This document shows positions 30,884 to 37,843 of a stretch of 54,787 nt of DNA, piece by piece. Source of the stretch: Myxococcales bacterium (GTDB lineage: Bacteria > Myxococcota_A > Polyangia > Polyangiales > Ga0077539); NCBI GenBank assembly GCA_030652255.1, contig JAUSAZ010000142.1, forward strand, positions 1 through 54,787, in the 5' to 3' direction. Within the stretch, counting starts at the first letter, position 1. Every line of letters starts with the position of its first letter. Below the pieces are notes generated by a model. It worked only from the letters and a program-made list of their open reading frames with translations. It was not told the DNA's origin and made no database searches. A program made the translations under genes and the position numbers.

Positions 30884-32908
30884 GTGACGATCCATCGCTC
30901 GAACCGCGCGCTCACGGGGATGTTGCTCAGCGCGGCCGTGGGCTGCGCGGGCTCCTCCGGGGCGCTCCACACCCGCTTCTCCGCGGTCCACAACACGCTC
31001 ACCACGATGGGCGTGAGCCAGCTCGGTCCCATCTCCGAAGGGTCCCTCGCGGAGGGCGCCACGGCGCGCTTCCCGGTCGACCTCGCGGCCCGCTGCCACA
31101 CCTTCGTCGCCTTCGGCGACGGCGCCCGCGACGTCGAGCTCAACGTCCTCGACGCCAACAACCAGCGCGTGGCCGGCGACACCACCCGCGACGCCCAGGC
31201 CACCGTGCAGTTCTGCCCGACGGTGCGCGGGCGCTACACCCTCGCGCTGCGCATGGCCGACGGCGGCGGCGGGTACCTCCTCGCCAACTGGCAGGGCGGC
31301 ACCAACGCCTCCGGGGGCGCCGCCGCGGGCGCCGACGGCCCGGGCACCTGCGCCAACGCCATCCCCATCACCCCGGGGCAGACCGTCACCGGCGACACCC
31401 GCCGCGGCCAGGCCCACCACGACGGCTCGTGCGTCGGCGCCGAGGAGGGCGAGGCCGGCGCCCCGGAGATGGTCTACGCGCTCACCCTCGAGCGGCGCCA
31501 GCAGGTCACCATCGCGGTCGAGCAGGCGGGCTTCGACGGCACCGTGTACGTGCGCTCGGGCGCCTGCGAAGACGCGGCGACGGAGGCCCCCGGCGGCTGC
31601 AACGACGACGACGGCGACACGTCGCACTCGCGCGTGGTCATCGCGCTCGACCCGGGCACCCACTACATCTTCGTCGACGGCTTCGCCCGCAACGCGGGCA
31701 ACTTCTCGATGACCGTCAGCGCGGCCGACGTGCCCTCCATCGCCGACGTCTGCCAGAGCGCCGCGGCCCTCACGCCCAACACCGCCGTCACCGGCACCCT
31801 CACCGCCCAGGAGCTCAACCTCTTCCAGGCGCGCTGCGGCAACAACGCCCGCGGGCCCGACCGGGTGTACCGCCTGGAGGTCCCGCAGGAGTCGCGGCTC
31901 CAGCTGCACCAGGAGAGCGACTACGACGGCGTGGTGTACTTCCGCCGCGCGTGCGCCGAGGCCAGCACCGAGGTGGAGTGCAACGACGACGCGGAAGACC
32001 AGCAGCACGCCCGCATCAACGCCGTCGTCCCGGCGGGCACGTACTTCGTGTTCACCGACGCCTTCCAGTCGGGCGCCCAGGGGTCGTACACCCTCCAGGC
32101 CGACCTCGCGCCCGTCGCGGGCGGCAACACCGCGGGCGACACCTGCGCCGACGCCCAGCTGCTCACCCCGGGCACCCCCGTCGACGGCAACACCTTCCAG
32201 GCCCGCGACGACATCCGCTCGCCCTGCGCGTCGGCCACCGAGGGCTACGACGTGGTGTACCGACTCAACGTCACGGCGCGCTCGCGGGTGAAGCTCTGGT
32301 TCGACAGCTCCGACCTTCGCGAGCAGGGCACCATCACCGTCGCCCGCGCCTGCGAGGGGGCCCCGCTCACCGAGGCCACCTGCCGCCCCGGCGCCCTCGG
32401 CGAGGCCCGGGCCTTCGACCAGGTGCTCGACCCGGGCAACTACTACGTCATCGTCGACAGCGCGGCCCCGCGGCGCTTCGGGCGCTTCCGGCTCAACTCG
32501 CGCGTCGAGAGCGCCGCGGAGGTCGAGCGCCTCTGCCGCACGGCGCCGCTGCTCGTCCCCGGGCGCACCGTCACCGGCACCACCGTGGGCGGCACCGACC
32601 GCTTCCAGGCCTCCTGCGCGGGCGGCGCGCGCAGCCCGGAGAACCTCTACCGCCTCGTGGTGCGGCGCCGCTCGGCGGTGCGCGTCTCGGTCACCTCGAC
32701 CACCAACGGGTACGACCCGGCGGTGTTCATCCGGCAGACCTGCGCGCAGTCGACCACCGAGCGCGGCTGCAACGACGACGCGGGCGACGTGCAGCACTCG
32801 CAGGTCGAGGCCACCCTCGAGCCCGGCACCTACACCGTCTTCGTCGACGGATACGCCAACACCAACAGCGGAACCTACTCCCTCGAGTGCCAGGTCACCC
32901 CGCAGTGA
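30884..32908 (+). CDS. Lipoprotein with four to five PPC-like repeats
   Basis: A 674-residue protein starting at the GTG at 30884, 8 nt after GGAG; an in-frame GTG nine bases earlier is less well placed. The signal ends Ala-Val-Gly-Cys (Cys21). The mature protein is built of about 125-residue repeats. Each opens with Cys-x-x-Ala-x-x-Leu/Ile-Thr-Pro-Gly, and most carry Cys-Asn-Asp-Asp followed by an Ala/Leu-x-Pro-Gly-Thr-Tyr-x-Val/Ile-Phe-Val/Thr-Asp motif. These are pre-peptidase C-terminal-like beta domains, here without a peptidase. It is a likely surface adhesin or carbohydrate-binding scaffold. Confidence 0.8.
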   Translation: MTIHRSNRALTGMLLSAAVGCAGSSGALHTRFSAVHNTLTTMGVSQLGPISEGSLAEGATARFPVDLAARCHTFVAFGDGARDVELNVLDANNQRVAGDTTRDAQATVQFCPTVRGRYTLALRMADGGGGYLLANWQGGTNASGGAAAGADGPGTCANAIPITPGQTVTGDTRRGQAHHDGSCVGAEEGEAGAPEMVYALTLERRQQVTIAVEQAGFDGTVYVRSGACEDAATEAPGGCNDDDGDTSHSRVVIALDPGTHYIFVDGFARNAGNFSMTVSAADVPSIADVCQSAAALTPNTAVTGTLTAQELNLFQARCGNNARGPDRVYRLEVPQESRLQLHQESDYDGVVYFRRACAEASTEVECNDDAEDQQHARINAVVPAGTYFVFTDAFQSGAQGSYTLQADLAPVAGGNTAGDTCADAQLLTPGTPVDGNTFQARDDIRSPCASATEGYDVVYRLNVTARSRVKLWFDSSDLREQGTITVARACEGAPLTEATCRPGALGEARAFDQVLDPGNYYVIVDSAAPRRFGRFRLNSRVESAAEVERLCRTAPLLVPGRTVTGTTVGGTDRFQASCAGGARSPENLYRLVVRRRSAVRVSVTSTTNGYDPAVFIRQTCAQSTTERGCNDDAGDVQHSQVEATLEPGTYTVFVDGYANTNSGTYSLECQVTPQ

Positions 32909-32947
32909 ACGCCCCGAAATACCCCCGACAGGAGCTGACGCGCCGCC

Positions 32948-33505
32948 ATGCTTGAAGAAGTCATCGAGGAGCTGAAGAACGCCTACGGCAAGGCCCACGA
33001 GGCGCTCCGTCGCGACCTCTCGCGCCTGCGCACGGGCCGGGCCAACACGTCGATGCTCGACGGCATCCGCGTGGACTACTACGGCACCCCCACGCCCATC
33101 GCGAGCATGGCCACCATCTCGGTGCCAGAGCCCCGGATGCTGCAGATCAAGGTGTGGGAGCGAGGGCAGTCCAAGGCCGTCGACAAGGCCATCCGCGAGA
33201 GCGACCTCGGGCTCAACCCGCAGGTCGACGGCGACACCCTGCGCATCCCGCTCCCGTCGCTCACCGAAGAGCGCCGGAAGGACCTCGCCAAGAAGGCCCG
33301 CAAGGAGGGCGAGGACTGCAAGATCGCCATCCGCAAGAGCCGCAAGGACGCCAAGGACATGATCGACGCCCTCACCAAGGACGGCGACGTGAGCCGCGAC
33401 GACGGCGACGCGGCGTGGAAGAAGGCCGAAGAGCTCGTGGCGGGCGCCGTGAAGGTCGTCGACGACATCGTCGCCGCCAAGGAGAAGGAGATCATGACGG
33501 TGTGA
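32948..33505 (+). CDS. frr: Ribosome recycling factor
   Basis: A 185-residue protein, the standard RRF length. Conserved features include Leu-Arg-Thr-Gly-Arg-Ala-Asn near residue 30, Tyr-Tyr-Gly-Thr-Pro-Thr-Pro-Ile near 44-51, Ile-Arg-Glu-Ser-Asp-Leu-Gly-Leu-Asn-Pro, and Ile-Pro-Leu-Pro-Ser-Leu-Thr-Glu-Glu-Arg-Arg. With EF-G it splits post-termination ribosomes. AGGAG precedes the ATG. Its stop TGA overlaps the next gene's GTG (GTGA). The usual upstream neighbour pyrH is absent. Confidence 0.97.
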   Translation: MLEEVIEELKNAYGKAHEALRRDLSRLRTGRANTSMLDGIRVDYYGTPTPIASMATISVPEPRMLQIKVWERGQSKAVDKAIRESDLGLNPQVDGDTLRIPLPSLTEERRKDLAKKARKEGEDCKIAIRKSRKDAKDMIDALTKDGDVSRDDGDAAWKKAEELVAGAVKVVDDIVAAKEKEIMTV

Positions 33506-34407
33506 GCGGCACCGTCGTGCGCATCCCCGTCACCCTCGCCGCCCTGCTCGTGGCCACCGCGCTTCCCGCCCTGTGCTCCGCGCAGGAGCGCTCCCCGTGG
33601 CTGCCGCCGCCCTCGCTCGAGCCGCCCGGGTGGCAGCGCCCCGCCGCGCCCCCGCCCCCGCCGAGCACCCCGTTGCCGCCGCTGCTCACCCGGCCCCTGT
33701 CGCTCCCGGCGGGCATGCTCACCCTCCAGTGGGGCGCCGGCTTCGCGTACAGCGAGCTCGGCACCGGCGGCGACGACGGCGGCCTGGGCGCCTCCTTCGA
33801 CCTGAGCGCGGGCCTCGGCAAGCACCTCCAGCTCGACTTCGGCACGGGCCTGCGCTTCGGCACCCTGCTCGCGGCCGACCGCTACGGCCGGGTGTTTCGC
33901 GACGACGTCTTCCAGACCGGCAACCGCTTCGTGGGCAACCCCTGGCTCAAGCTCCGGTACTCCTTCCTCGACGGCCCCGAGCGGGCCTTCAGCGCGGGCG
34001 TCGAGGCGCTGATCCAGGCGCCCATCGCGGAGGCCAGCGCCTTCAGCGTCGGCGTCGGCGTGCCCGTGCAGTTCGTGCTCCCGGCGGCGCGGCTGCGCGT
34101 CGAGGCGGGGCTGTACATGCAGTTCGTGCTGAGCGCGGGGGCGACCACCCGCAACGTGCTCAACGTCCCGGTGCGGGTGCTGTTCGGCGTGTCCGAGGGC
34201 TTCGCCGTCGGGCTCGTCACCGGCATGCAGATGGGCAACGCCTTCCGCGCCGACGCGAGCGACGCCAACGTGCAGCTCGGCCTCGTGGTGCGCGGCCGGG
34301 TGTCCCGCTCGGTCGAGCTCAGCGGCCAGTGGATGATCCCCGCCGCGTCGCCCCACGGCCTCGACGCCTACGGCCTCGGGTTCGCCGTCACCCACCGCGC
34401 GCGCTGA
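33502..34407 (+). CDS. Outer-membrane beta-barrel protein, unknown
   Basis: A 301-residue protein whose GTG overlaps the frr stop. The signal peptide (cleavage after Cys-Ser-Ala near residue 27) is followed by a Pro-rich linker to about 58 and then about ten amphipathic strands. Turns are Gly/Asp-rich, with repeated patterns such as Leu-Asp-Phe-Gly-Thr-Gly-Leu-Arg-Phe and Leu-Arg-Val-Glu-Ala-Gly-Leu-Tyr. It looks like a small porin-type barrel of unknown transport role. Coupling to frr is probably only positional. Confidence 0.7.
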   Translation: MSGTVVRIPVTLAALLVATALPALCSAQERSPWLPPPSLEPPGWQRPAAPPPPPSTPLPPLLTRPLSLPAGMLTLQWGAGFAYSELGTGGDDGGLGASFDLSAGLGKHLQLDFGTGLRFGTLLAADRYGRVFRDDVFQTGNRFVGNPWLKLRYSFLDGPERAFSAGVEALIQAPIAEASAFSVGVGVPVQFVLPAARLRVEAGLYMQFVLSAGATTRNVLNVPVRVLFGVSEGFAVGLVTGMQMGNAFRADASDANVQLGLVVRGRVSRSVELSGQWMIPAASPHGLDAYGLGFAVTHRAR

Positions 34408-34442
34408 CGCCCTGCCGCCGCCCGACGCGCCCGCGGGTGCGA

Positions 34443-34448
34443 TACCAT
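34443..34448 (+). promoter_or_regulatory. Candidate -10 of the FHA-sigma54 activator gene
   Basis: TACCAT ends 7 nt before the GTG at 34456, and no Shine-Dalgarno is present. This geometry predicts a leaderless mRNA. Confidence 0.3.
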
Positions 34449-34455
34449 CGCCGGC

Positions 34456-35808
34456 GTGTCAGACACCGTCGCCTCGACCGTCCGGATGAACGACCTCGGC
34501 TTCGTGGTTCGCACCTTCCAGGCCGAGGTGCTCGAGGGGCCGGACAAGGGGGCGTCCGCGAGGTCCATCGAGGGGCGGCTGATCATCGGGACCGCCGACG
34601 ACGCCACGCTGCACCTCACCGACGGCACCGTGAGCCGGTACCACGTCGAGCTCGAGGCGAGCGACGAGGGGGTGGTGCTGCGCGACCTCGGGAGCACCAA
34701 CGGCACGGCGCTCGGGGCGGTGATGCTGCGCGAGGGCCGGCTGACCGAGAGCGCGGTGCTCAAGCTCGGTCGCACGAAGGTGCGGCTCACGCTCAACGGC
34801 GCGCGCACCACGCTGCCGCTGTCGACGGCGGTGTCGTACGGGGCGATGCTCGGGGCCTCCGCGGCGATGCGGCAGGTGTACGCCACGCTGGCGCGCGCGG
34901 CGCCCACGACGGCGCCGGTGCTGGTGCTCGGCGAGAGCGGCACGGGCAAGGAGCTCGCGGCGCGGGCGGTGCACCAGACCAGCGAGCGGGCGGAGAAGCC
35001 CTTCGAGGTGGTCGACTGCGGGGGGCTGCCGCCGACGCTCATCGAGAGCGAGCTCTTCGGGCACGAGCGGGGGTCGTTCACGGGCGCGACGAGCGACCGC
35101 GAGGGGGCCTTCGAGCGCGCCGACGGCGGCACGATCTTCCTCGACGAGCTCGGCGAGATGCCCCTGGAGGTGCAGCCGAAGCTGCTGCGCGCGCTCGGCG
35201 AGGGGGAGGTGCGGCGCGTGGGGGGCCGGCGCTCGAAGAAGATCGACGTGCGGGTGGTGGCGGCGACCAACCGCGACCTGCGGCGGGAGGTCAACGCGGG
35301 GCGCTTCCGGGCCGACCTGTACTACCGGCTGGCGGTGATCCAGGTGCGGATGCCCGCGCTGCGCGAGCGCCTCGACGACCTGGACGTGCTCGTGCCCGCG
35401 CTGGTGAAGCGCATCTGCGCCGAGCGGCGGGTGGCGGTGGACGTGCCCATCCCCGACGAGCTCACCGCCATGCTGGCGCAGCATACCTGGCCAGGTAACG
35501 TTCGCGAGCTGCGCAACTACCTGGAGCAGTACGTGATCCTGGAGGCGACGCCGCCCTTCACGGCCGACGACGCCGACGGTGGGGGTGACGAGTCGGGCGA
35601 GGGGGCGCTGGTGCGCGGCCTGGAGGCGCTGCCGCTGCGGGCGGCCAAGGCCGAGCTCACCGACCGCTTCGAGCGGTGGTACCTCTCGCGGCTGCTGGCC
35701 GACACGCGCGGCAACGTGGCCGAGGCGGCGCGGCGGGCGGGGGTCGACCGGGGGACGGTGTTCCGGACGATGCGGCGCATCGGGCTGCGCGAGCCCGACG
35801 AGCGGTGA
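34456..35808 (+). CDS. FHA-domain sigma54-dependent transcriptional activator
   Basis: A 450-residue protein. Residues 40-110 form an FHA phosphothreonine-binding domain (Val-Ser-Arg-Tyr-His-Val, Gly-Ser-Thr-Asn-Gly-Thr). Residues 130-370 are an AAA+ domain: Walker A Gly-Glu-Ser-Gly-Thr-Gly-Lys near 159, the sigma54-contacting loop as Gly-Ser-Phe-Thr-Gly-Ala (usual GAFTGA), and Walker B Ile-Phe-Leu-Asp-Glu. The C-terminus is a Fis-type helix-turn-helix (Gly-Asn-Val-Ala-Glu-Ala-Ala-Arg-Arg-Ala-Gly-Val). Such proteins are myxobacterial activators thought to be controlled by Ser/Thr kinases. A sigma54-like site lies just downstream, before the TolC-like gene. Confidence 0.93.
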   Translation: MSDTVASTVRMNDLGFVVRTFQAEVLEGPDKGASARSIEGRLIIGTADDATLHLTDGTVSRYHVELEASDEGVVLRDLGSTNGTALGAVMLREGRLTESAVLKLGRTKVRLTLNGARTTLPLSTAVSYGAMLGASAAMRQVYATLARAAPTTAPVLVLGESGTGKELAARAVHQTSERAEKPFEVVDCGGLPPTLIESELFGHERGSFTGATSDREGAFERADGGTIFLDELGEMPLEVQPKLLRALGEGEVRRVGGRRSKKIDVRVVAATNRDLRREVNAGRFRADLYYRLAVIQVRMPALRERLDDLDVLVPALVKRICAERRVAVDVPIPDELTAMLAQHTWPGNVRELRNYLEQYVILEATPPFTADDADGGGDESGEGALVRGLEALPLRAAKAELTDRFERWYLSRLLADTRGNVAEAARRAGVDRGTVFRTMRRIGLREPDER

Positions 35809-35842
35809 CAGGGGATCGGGCTCCCCGTCCCCAGCGCCCGGC

Positions 35843-35856
35843 GGCACACGTCTCGC
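35843..35856 (+). promoter_or_regulatory. Candidate sigma54 (-24/-12) promoter of the TolC-like gene
   Basis: GGCAC (GG at 35843-35844), then TCGCA (GC at 35855-35856), with exactly 10 nt between GG and GC, resembles the sigma54 consensus TGGCAC-N5-TTGCA. Transcription would begin near 35868, only about 5 nt before the ATG at 35873. It directly follows the gene for a sigma54 activator. GG-N10-GC is frequent in DNA this rich in GC, so only the wider match gives it weight. Confidence 0.4.
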
Positions 35857-35872
35857 ACGCCCCGGCCGGGCG

Positions 35873-37174
35873 ATGACCAATCTCCGTGTCCGATGGTGCG
35901 CATCGAAGTGCGCTTTGCTGATGGCCTGCGCGGCAACCGTGGGCGCGGTGCGGCCCGTTGCCGCACAGCCCGAGCCCGCGCTGGCGCGCGAGCAGGCGCC
36001 CACCGTGTGGACCGACGCAGAGGTGCGGGTTCGCGCCCGCCGTGTGGCGCTGCGGGTGCGCCGCGCCGAGCAGGCGCTGCGGGTGGCGCAGGCGGGCCGG
36101 GTGTTCGGGCAGCTGCCGCGGGTGGGCAACCCCACGGTCGGTGTGATGGCACTGCCGGGCTTTCCCGACTTCGGCGCGCTCACCTACGCGGTCTCGCTCG
36201 CGCTGCCGATCGACCTCGCGGGGGTCGGTCGGGCGCGGGCGCGGGAGGCCGAGGCGGGGGTGCGTGCGGGGGCGGCGCGGCTCGACGCAGAGCGGGCGAT
36301 CGCCGAGGCCGAGGCGCGCGCGGCGTGGGTGGCGGTCGGGGTCGCCCGCTCGCTGGAGGTCATCCAGCGGGCGCGCCTGGCGTCGGCCCAGGAGGCCGAG
36401 ACGCGCATCGAGGCGCGGCTCGCGGCGGGCGACACGACGGCGCTCGACCGGGCGATGGTGCAGCGCGAGCGGGCCGCGGCGGAGGCCGACGTGGCGCGCT
36501 CGCTGCGCATGCGGCGCGAGGCCTCCGACGCGCTGCGGATGGCGCTCGACCTGCCGGCGCGGAGCCCCATCGAGGTGGGCCCGCTCGGCGCGCCGTCGAT
36601 GCCTACGGCCGACACGGTCACGCGAACGGCGGCGGCGGCGGGGACGCGCCGGGGCGAGGTGCGCGCGGCGGAGGCCACGGCGGCGGAGGCCACGGCGCGG
36701 GAGGTGCGGCAGGGGCGCGAGGCGCTGGCGCCGCTCTCGGTGGGCCTGGAGGCGCAGCAGGTGGCCGTCGGGCCGCAGGAGACGGCGAGCACGCTGGGCA
36801 TGTCGCTGCGCTGGGAGCTTCCCCTCGCGCGGCGGGCGCAGGGCGAGCGCGCGGTGTCGACGGCGGAGTCGCTGGCGGCGCGCTCCGACGCGCGGGCGCT
36901 GCAGCGGGTGGTGTCCCGCGAGGTGGAAGCGTCGGCGGCGCGGCTGGAGAGCGCGCTCGCGGAGCTCGAGCTGCTGGAGCAGCGGGCGCTGCCGGCCGCG
37001 GTCAACCTGGAGCAGCAGGCGACGGTGACCTGGACGGCGGGGAGCCTGGAGTGGTTCCGGGTGCAGGAGGCGCGGCGCGAGCGGCTGGAGCTGGCCGCGC
37101 GGGCCCTGGAGGTGCTGCGCGAGGCGTGGCAGGCGCGCATCGACCTCGACCGGGCGACGGGTGCCGAGCCGTGA
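35873..37174 (+). CDS. TolC/CzcC-family outer-membrane efflux protein
   Basis: A 433-residue protein with a signal peptide (cleavage near Val-Ala-Ala, residue 31). The mature part is mostly long Ala/Arg/Glu-rich helices in two similar halves, with Leu-Pro-Arg-Val-Gly-Asn-Pro near residue 83 and a strand segment before the coiled coil, as in the OEP family (PF02321). It should form the outer-membrane channel for the RND pump and adaptor encoded convergently 670 bp away. Its stop overlaps the GTG of a 29-residue membrane peptide. A structured repeat element begins 134 bp after its stop. Confidence 0.85.
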   Translation: MTNLRVRWCASKCALLMACAATVGAVRPVAAQPEPALAREQAPTVWTDAEVRVRARRVALRVRRAEQALRVAQAGRVFGQLPRVGNPTVGVMALPGFPDFGALTYAVSLALPIDLAGVGRARAREAEAGVRAGAARLDAERAIAEAEARAAWVAVGVARSLEVIQRARLASAQEAETRIEARLAAGDTTALDRAMVQRERAAAEADVARSLRMRREASDALRMALDLPARSPIEVGPLGAPSMPTADTVTRTAAAAGTRRGEVRAAEATAAEATAREVRQGREALAPLSVGLEAQQVAVGPQETASTLGMSLRWELPLARRAQGERAVSTAESLAARSDARALQRVVSREVEASAARLESALAELELLEQRALPAAVNLEQQATVTWTAGSLEWFRVQEARRERLELAARALEVLREAWQARIDLDRATGAEP

Positions 37175-37260
37175 ACACCCTGATGCGCGTCGGCGCGTCG
37201 GCACTGCTGGCGGCGGCGCTGGTGGGCGTCGCGGTGATGCTCTTCGGCGCGGGGCAGTAG
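37171..37260 (+). CDS. 29-residue single-helix membrane peptide
   Basis: A GTG overlaps the TolC-like stop as GTGA and opens a 29-residue frame. The peptide starts Met-Asn-Thr-Leu-Met-Arg and is then one hydrophobic helix (about residues 8-26, Ala/Val/Leu-rich) ending Gly-Ala-Gly-Gln. Coupled translation and a perfect single-span layout argue that it is real. Small membrane proteins often tune pumps (as AcrZ does for AcrB), so a role with the neighbouring efflux system is an inference. Confidence 0.5.
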   Translation: MNTLMRVGASALLAAALVGVAVMLFGAGQ

Positions 37261-37307
37261 CGGGGGCTCGCCGAGGGCGCCGGGTCCCGGTTCGCAGGAG
37301 TTCGGGC

Positions 37308-37545
37308 GGGGTGCAGGGTTCGCTGAGGTGAGGGGGCTCCCTCAACGCGCTGCCGCGAGCCCTGCACCCCCATCATCCGATCTCATCGTTGCCCTCATCG
37401 TCGCCAGGACGATCGCCCACTCCGCGGTTGCGGGCGGCCCACAGGCGGGCCTGCAACCGCTGAAGTGGGGGCCTGGAGCTGACCGCCCGGCCTGCGCCGG
37501 GCTATCTGCCGGCGCGCCGGTCGCTCGCGCGACCGTCGGAGGGTG
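37308..37545 (+). repeat. Multi-hairpin structured element, copy L
   Basis: The copy contains five nested or serial hairpins. P1: 16-bp stem 37308-37323 with 37355-37370 (one T-G wobble), enclosing TGAGGG/CCCTCA (37329-37334, 37339-37344). A 6-bp hairpin at 37397-37413 is found only in this copy. P3: CCCACT + GCGGTTGC + GGCCC (37416-37440) pairing with GGGCC + GCAACCGC + AGTGGG (37447-37469). P4: GCCCGGC/GCCGGGC (37485-37502, loop CTGC). P5: GGTCGC/GCGACC (37519-37534). The element reads in the same direction as the TolC-like gene upstream. It is homologous to an inverted second copy with compensatory stem changes. Confidence 0.8.
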
Positions 37546-37612
37546 ATCGACCTTCGCGCGGGAAGTCCATGTGGCGATCAGCGCCCTGTGCCGCTGCTGC
37601 GCGCGAGCTCCT
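37546..37612. other. Central spacer between the two inverted element copies
   Basis: A 67-bp spacer with no convincing gene or strong hairpin. Weak similarity between its two flanks (a CGCGCG-containing stretch on each side) suggests the homology of the two copies may extend a little into it. Confidence 0.4.
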
Positions 37613-37843
37613 TCACCCTCTTCGACGAGCGCCCCAGCGCTCGGCGCGCCAGCAGGAGGTCCCGCGCAGGCGGGACGCTCTGTCTCAGGCTCCCACTTCA
37701 GCGGTTGCAGGCCCGCCTGCGGGCCGTCCGCAACCGCGGAGTGGGCAGCGTTTCCTCACGATGAGAGCAACGAGGAGCATCGGATGATGGGAGCGCAGGG
37801 TTCGCGGCAGCGCGGTGAGGGGGCCCACGCCCCCTCGGCGCTC
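37613..37843 (-). repeat. Multi-hairpin structured element, copy R (inverted)
   Basis: Reading on the minus strand this copy has the same order of hairpins as copy L. P1: GAGCGC/GCGCTC (37838-37843 with 37791-37796), enclosing GAGGGGGC/GCCCCCTC (37817-37836). P3: identical outer and middle stems (37692-37745). P4: GTCCCGC/GCGGGAC (37659-37676). P5: GAGCGC/GCGCTC (37627-37642). P1, P4 and P5 differ in sequence from copy L by paired substitutions that preserve pairing. It starts within the stop codon of the RND pump gene and lies sense to it, so it would form the 3' end of that transcript. Confidence 0.8.

Noticed and set aside
37416..37469. Integron attC site or retron RNA in the repeat region
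   Set aside because: No GTTRRRY/RYYYAAC core sites, no integrase, and no reverse transcriptase gene nearby.
37328..37546. A protein-coding gene across copy L of the structured element
   Set aside because: The frame has no ribosome-binding site, runs through every hairpin, and the paired substitutions between the copies follow base pairing, not codon degeneracy.
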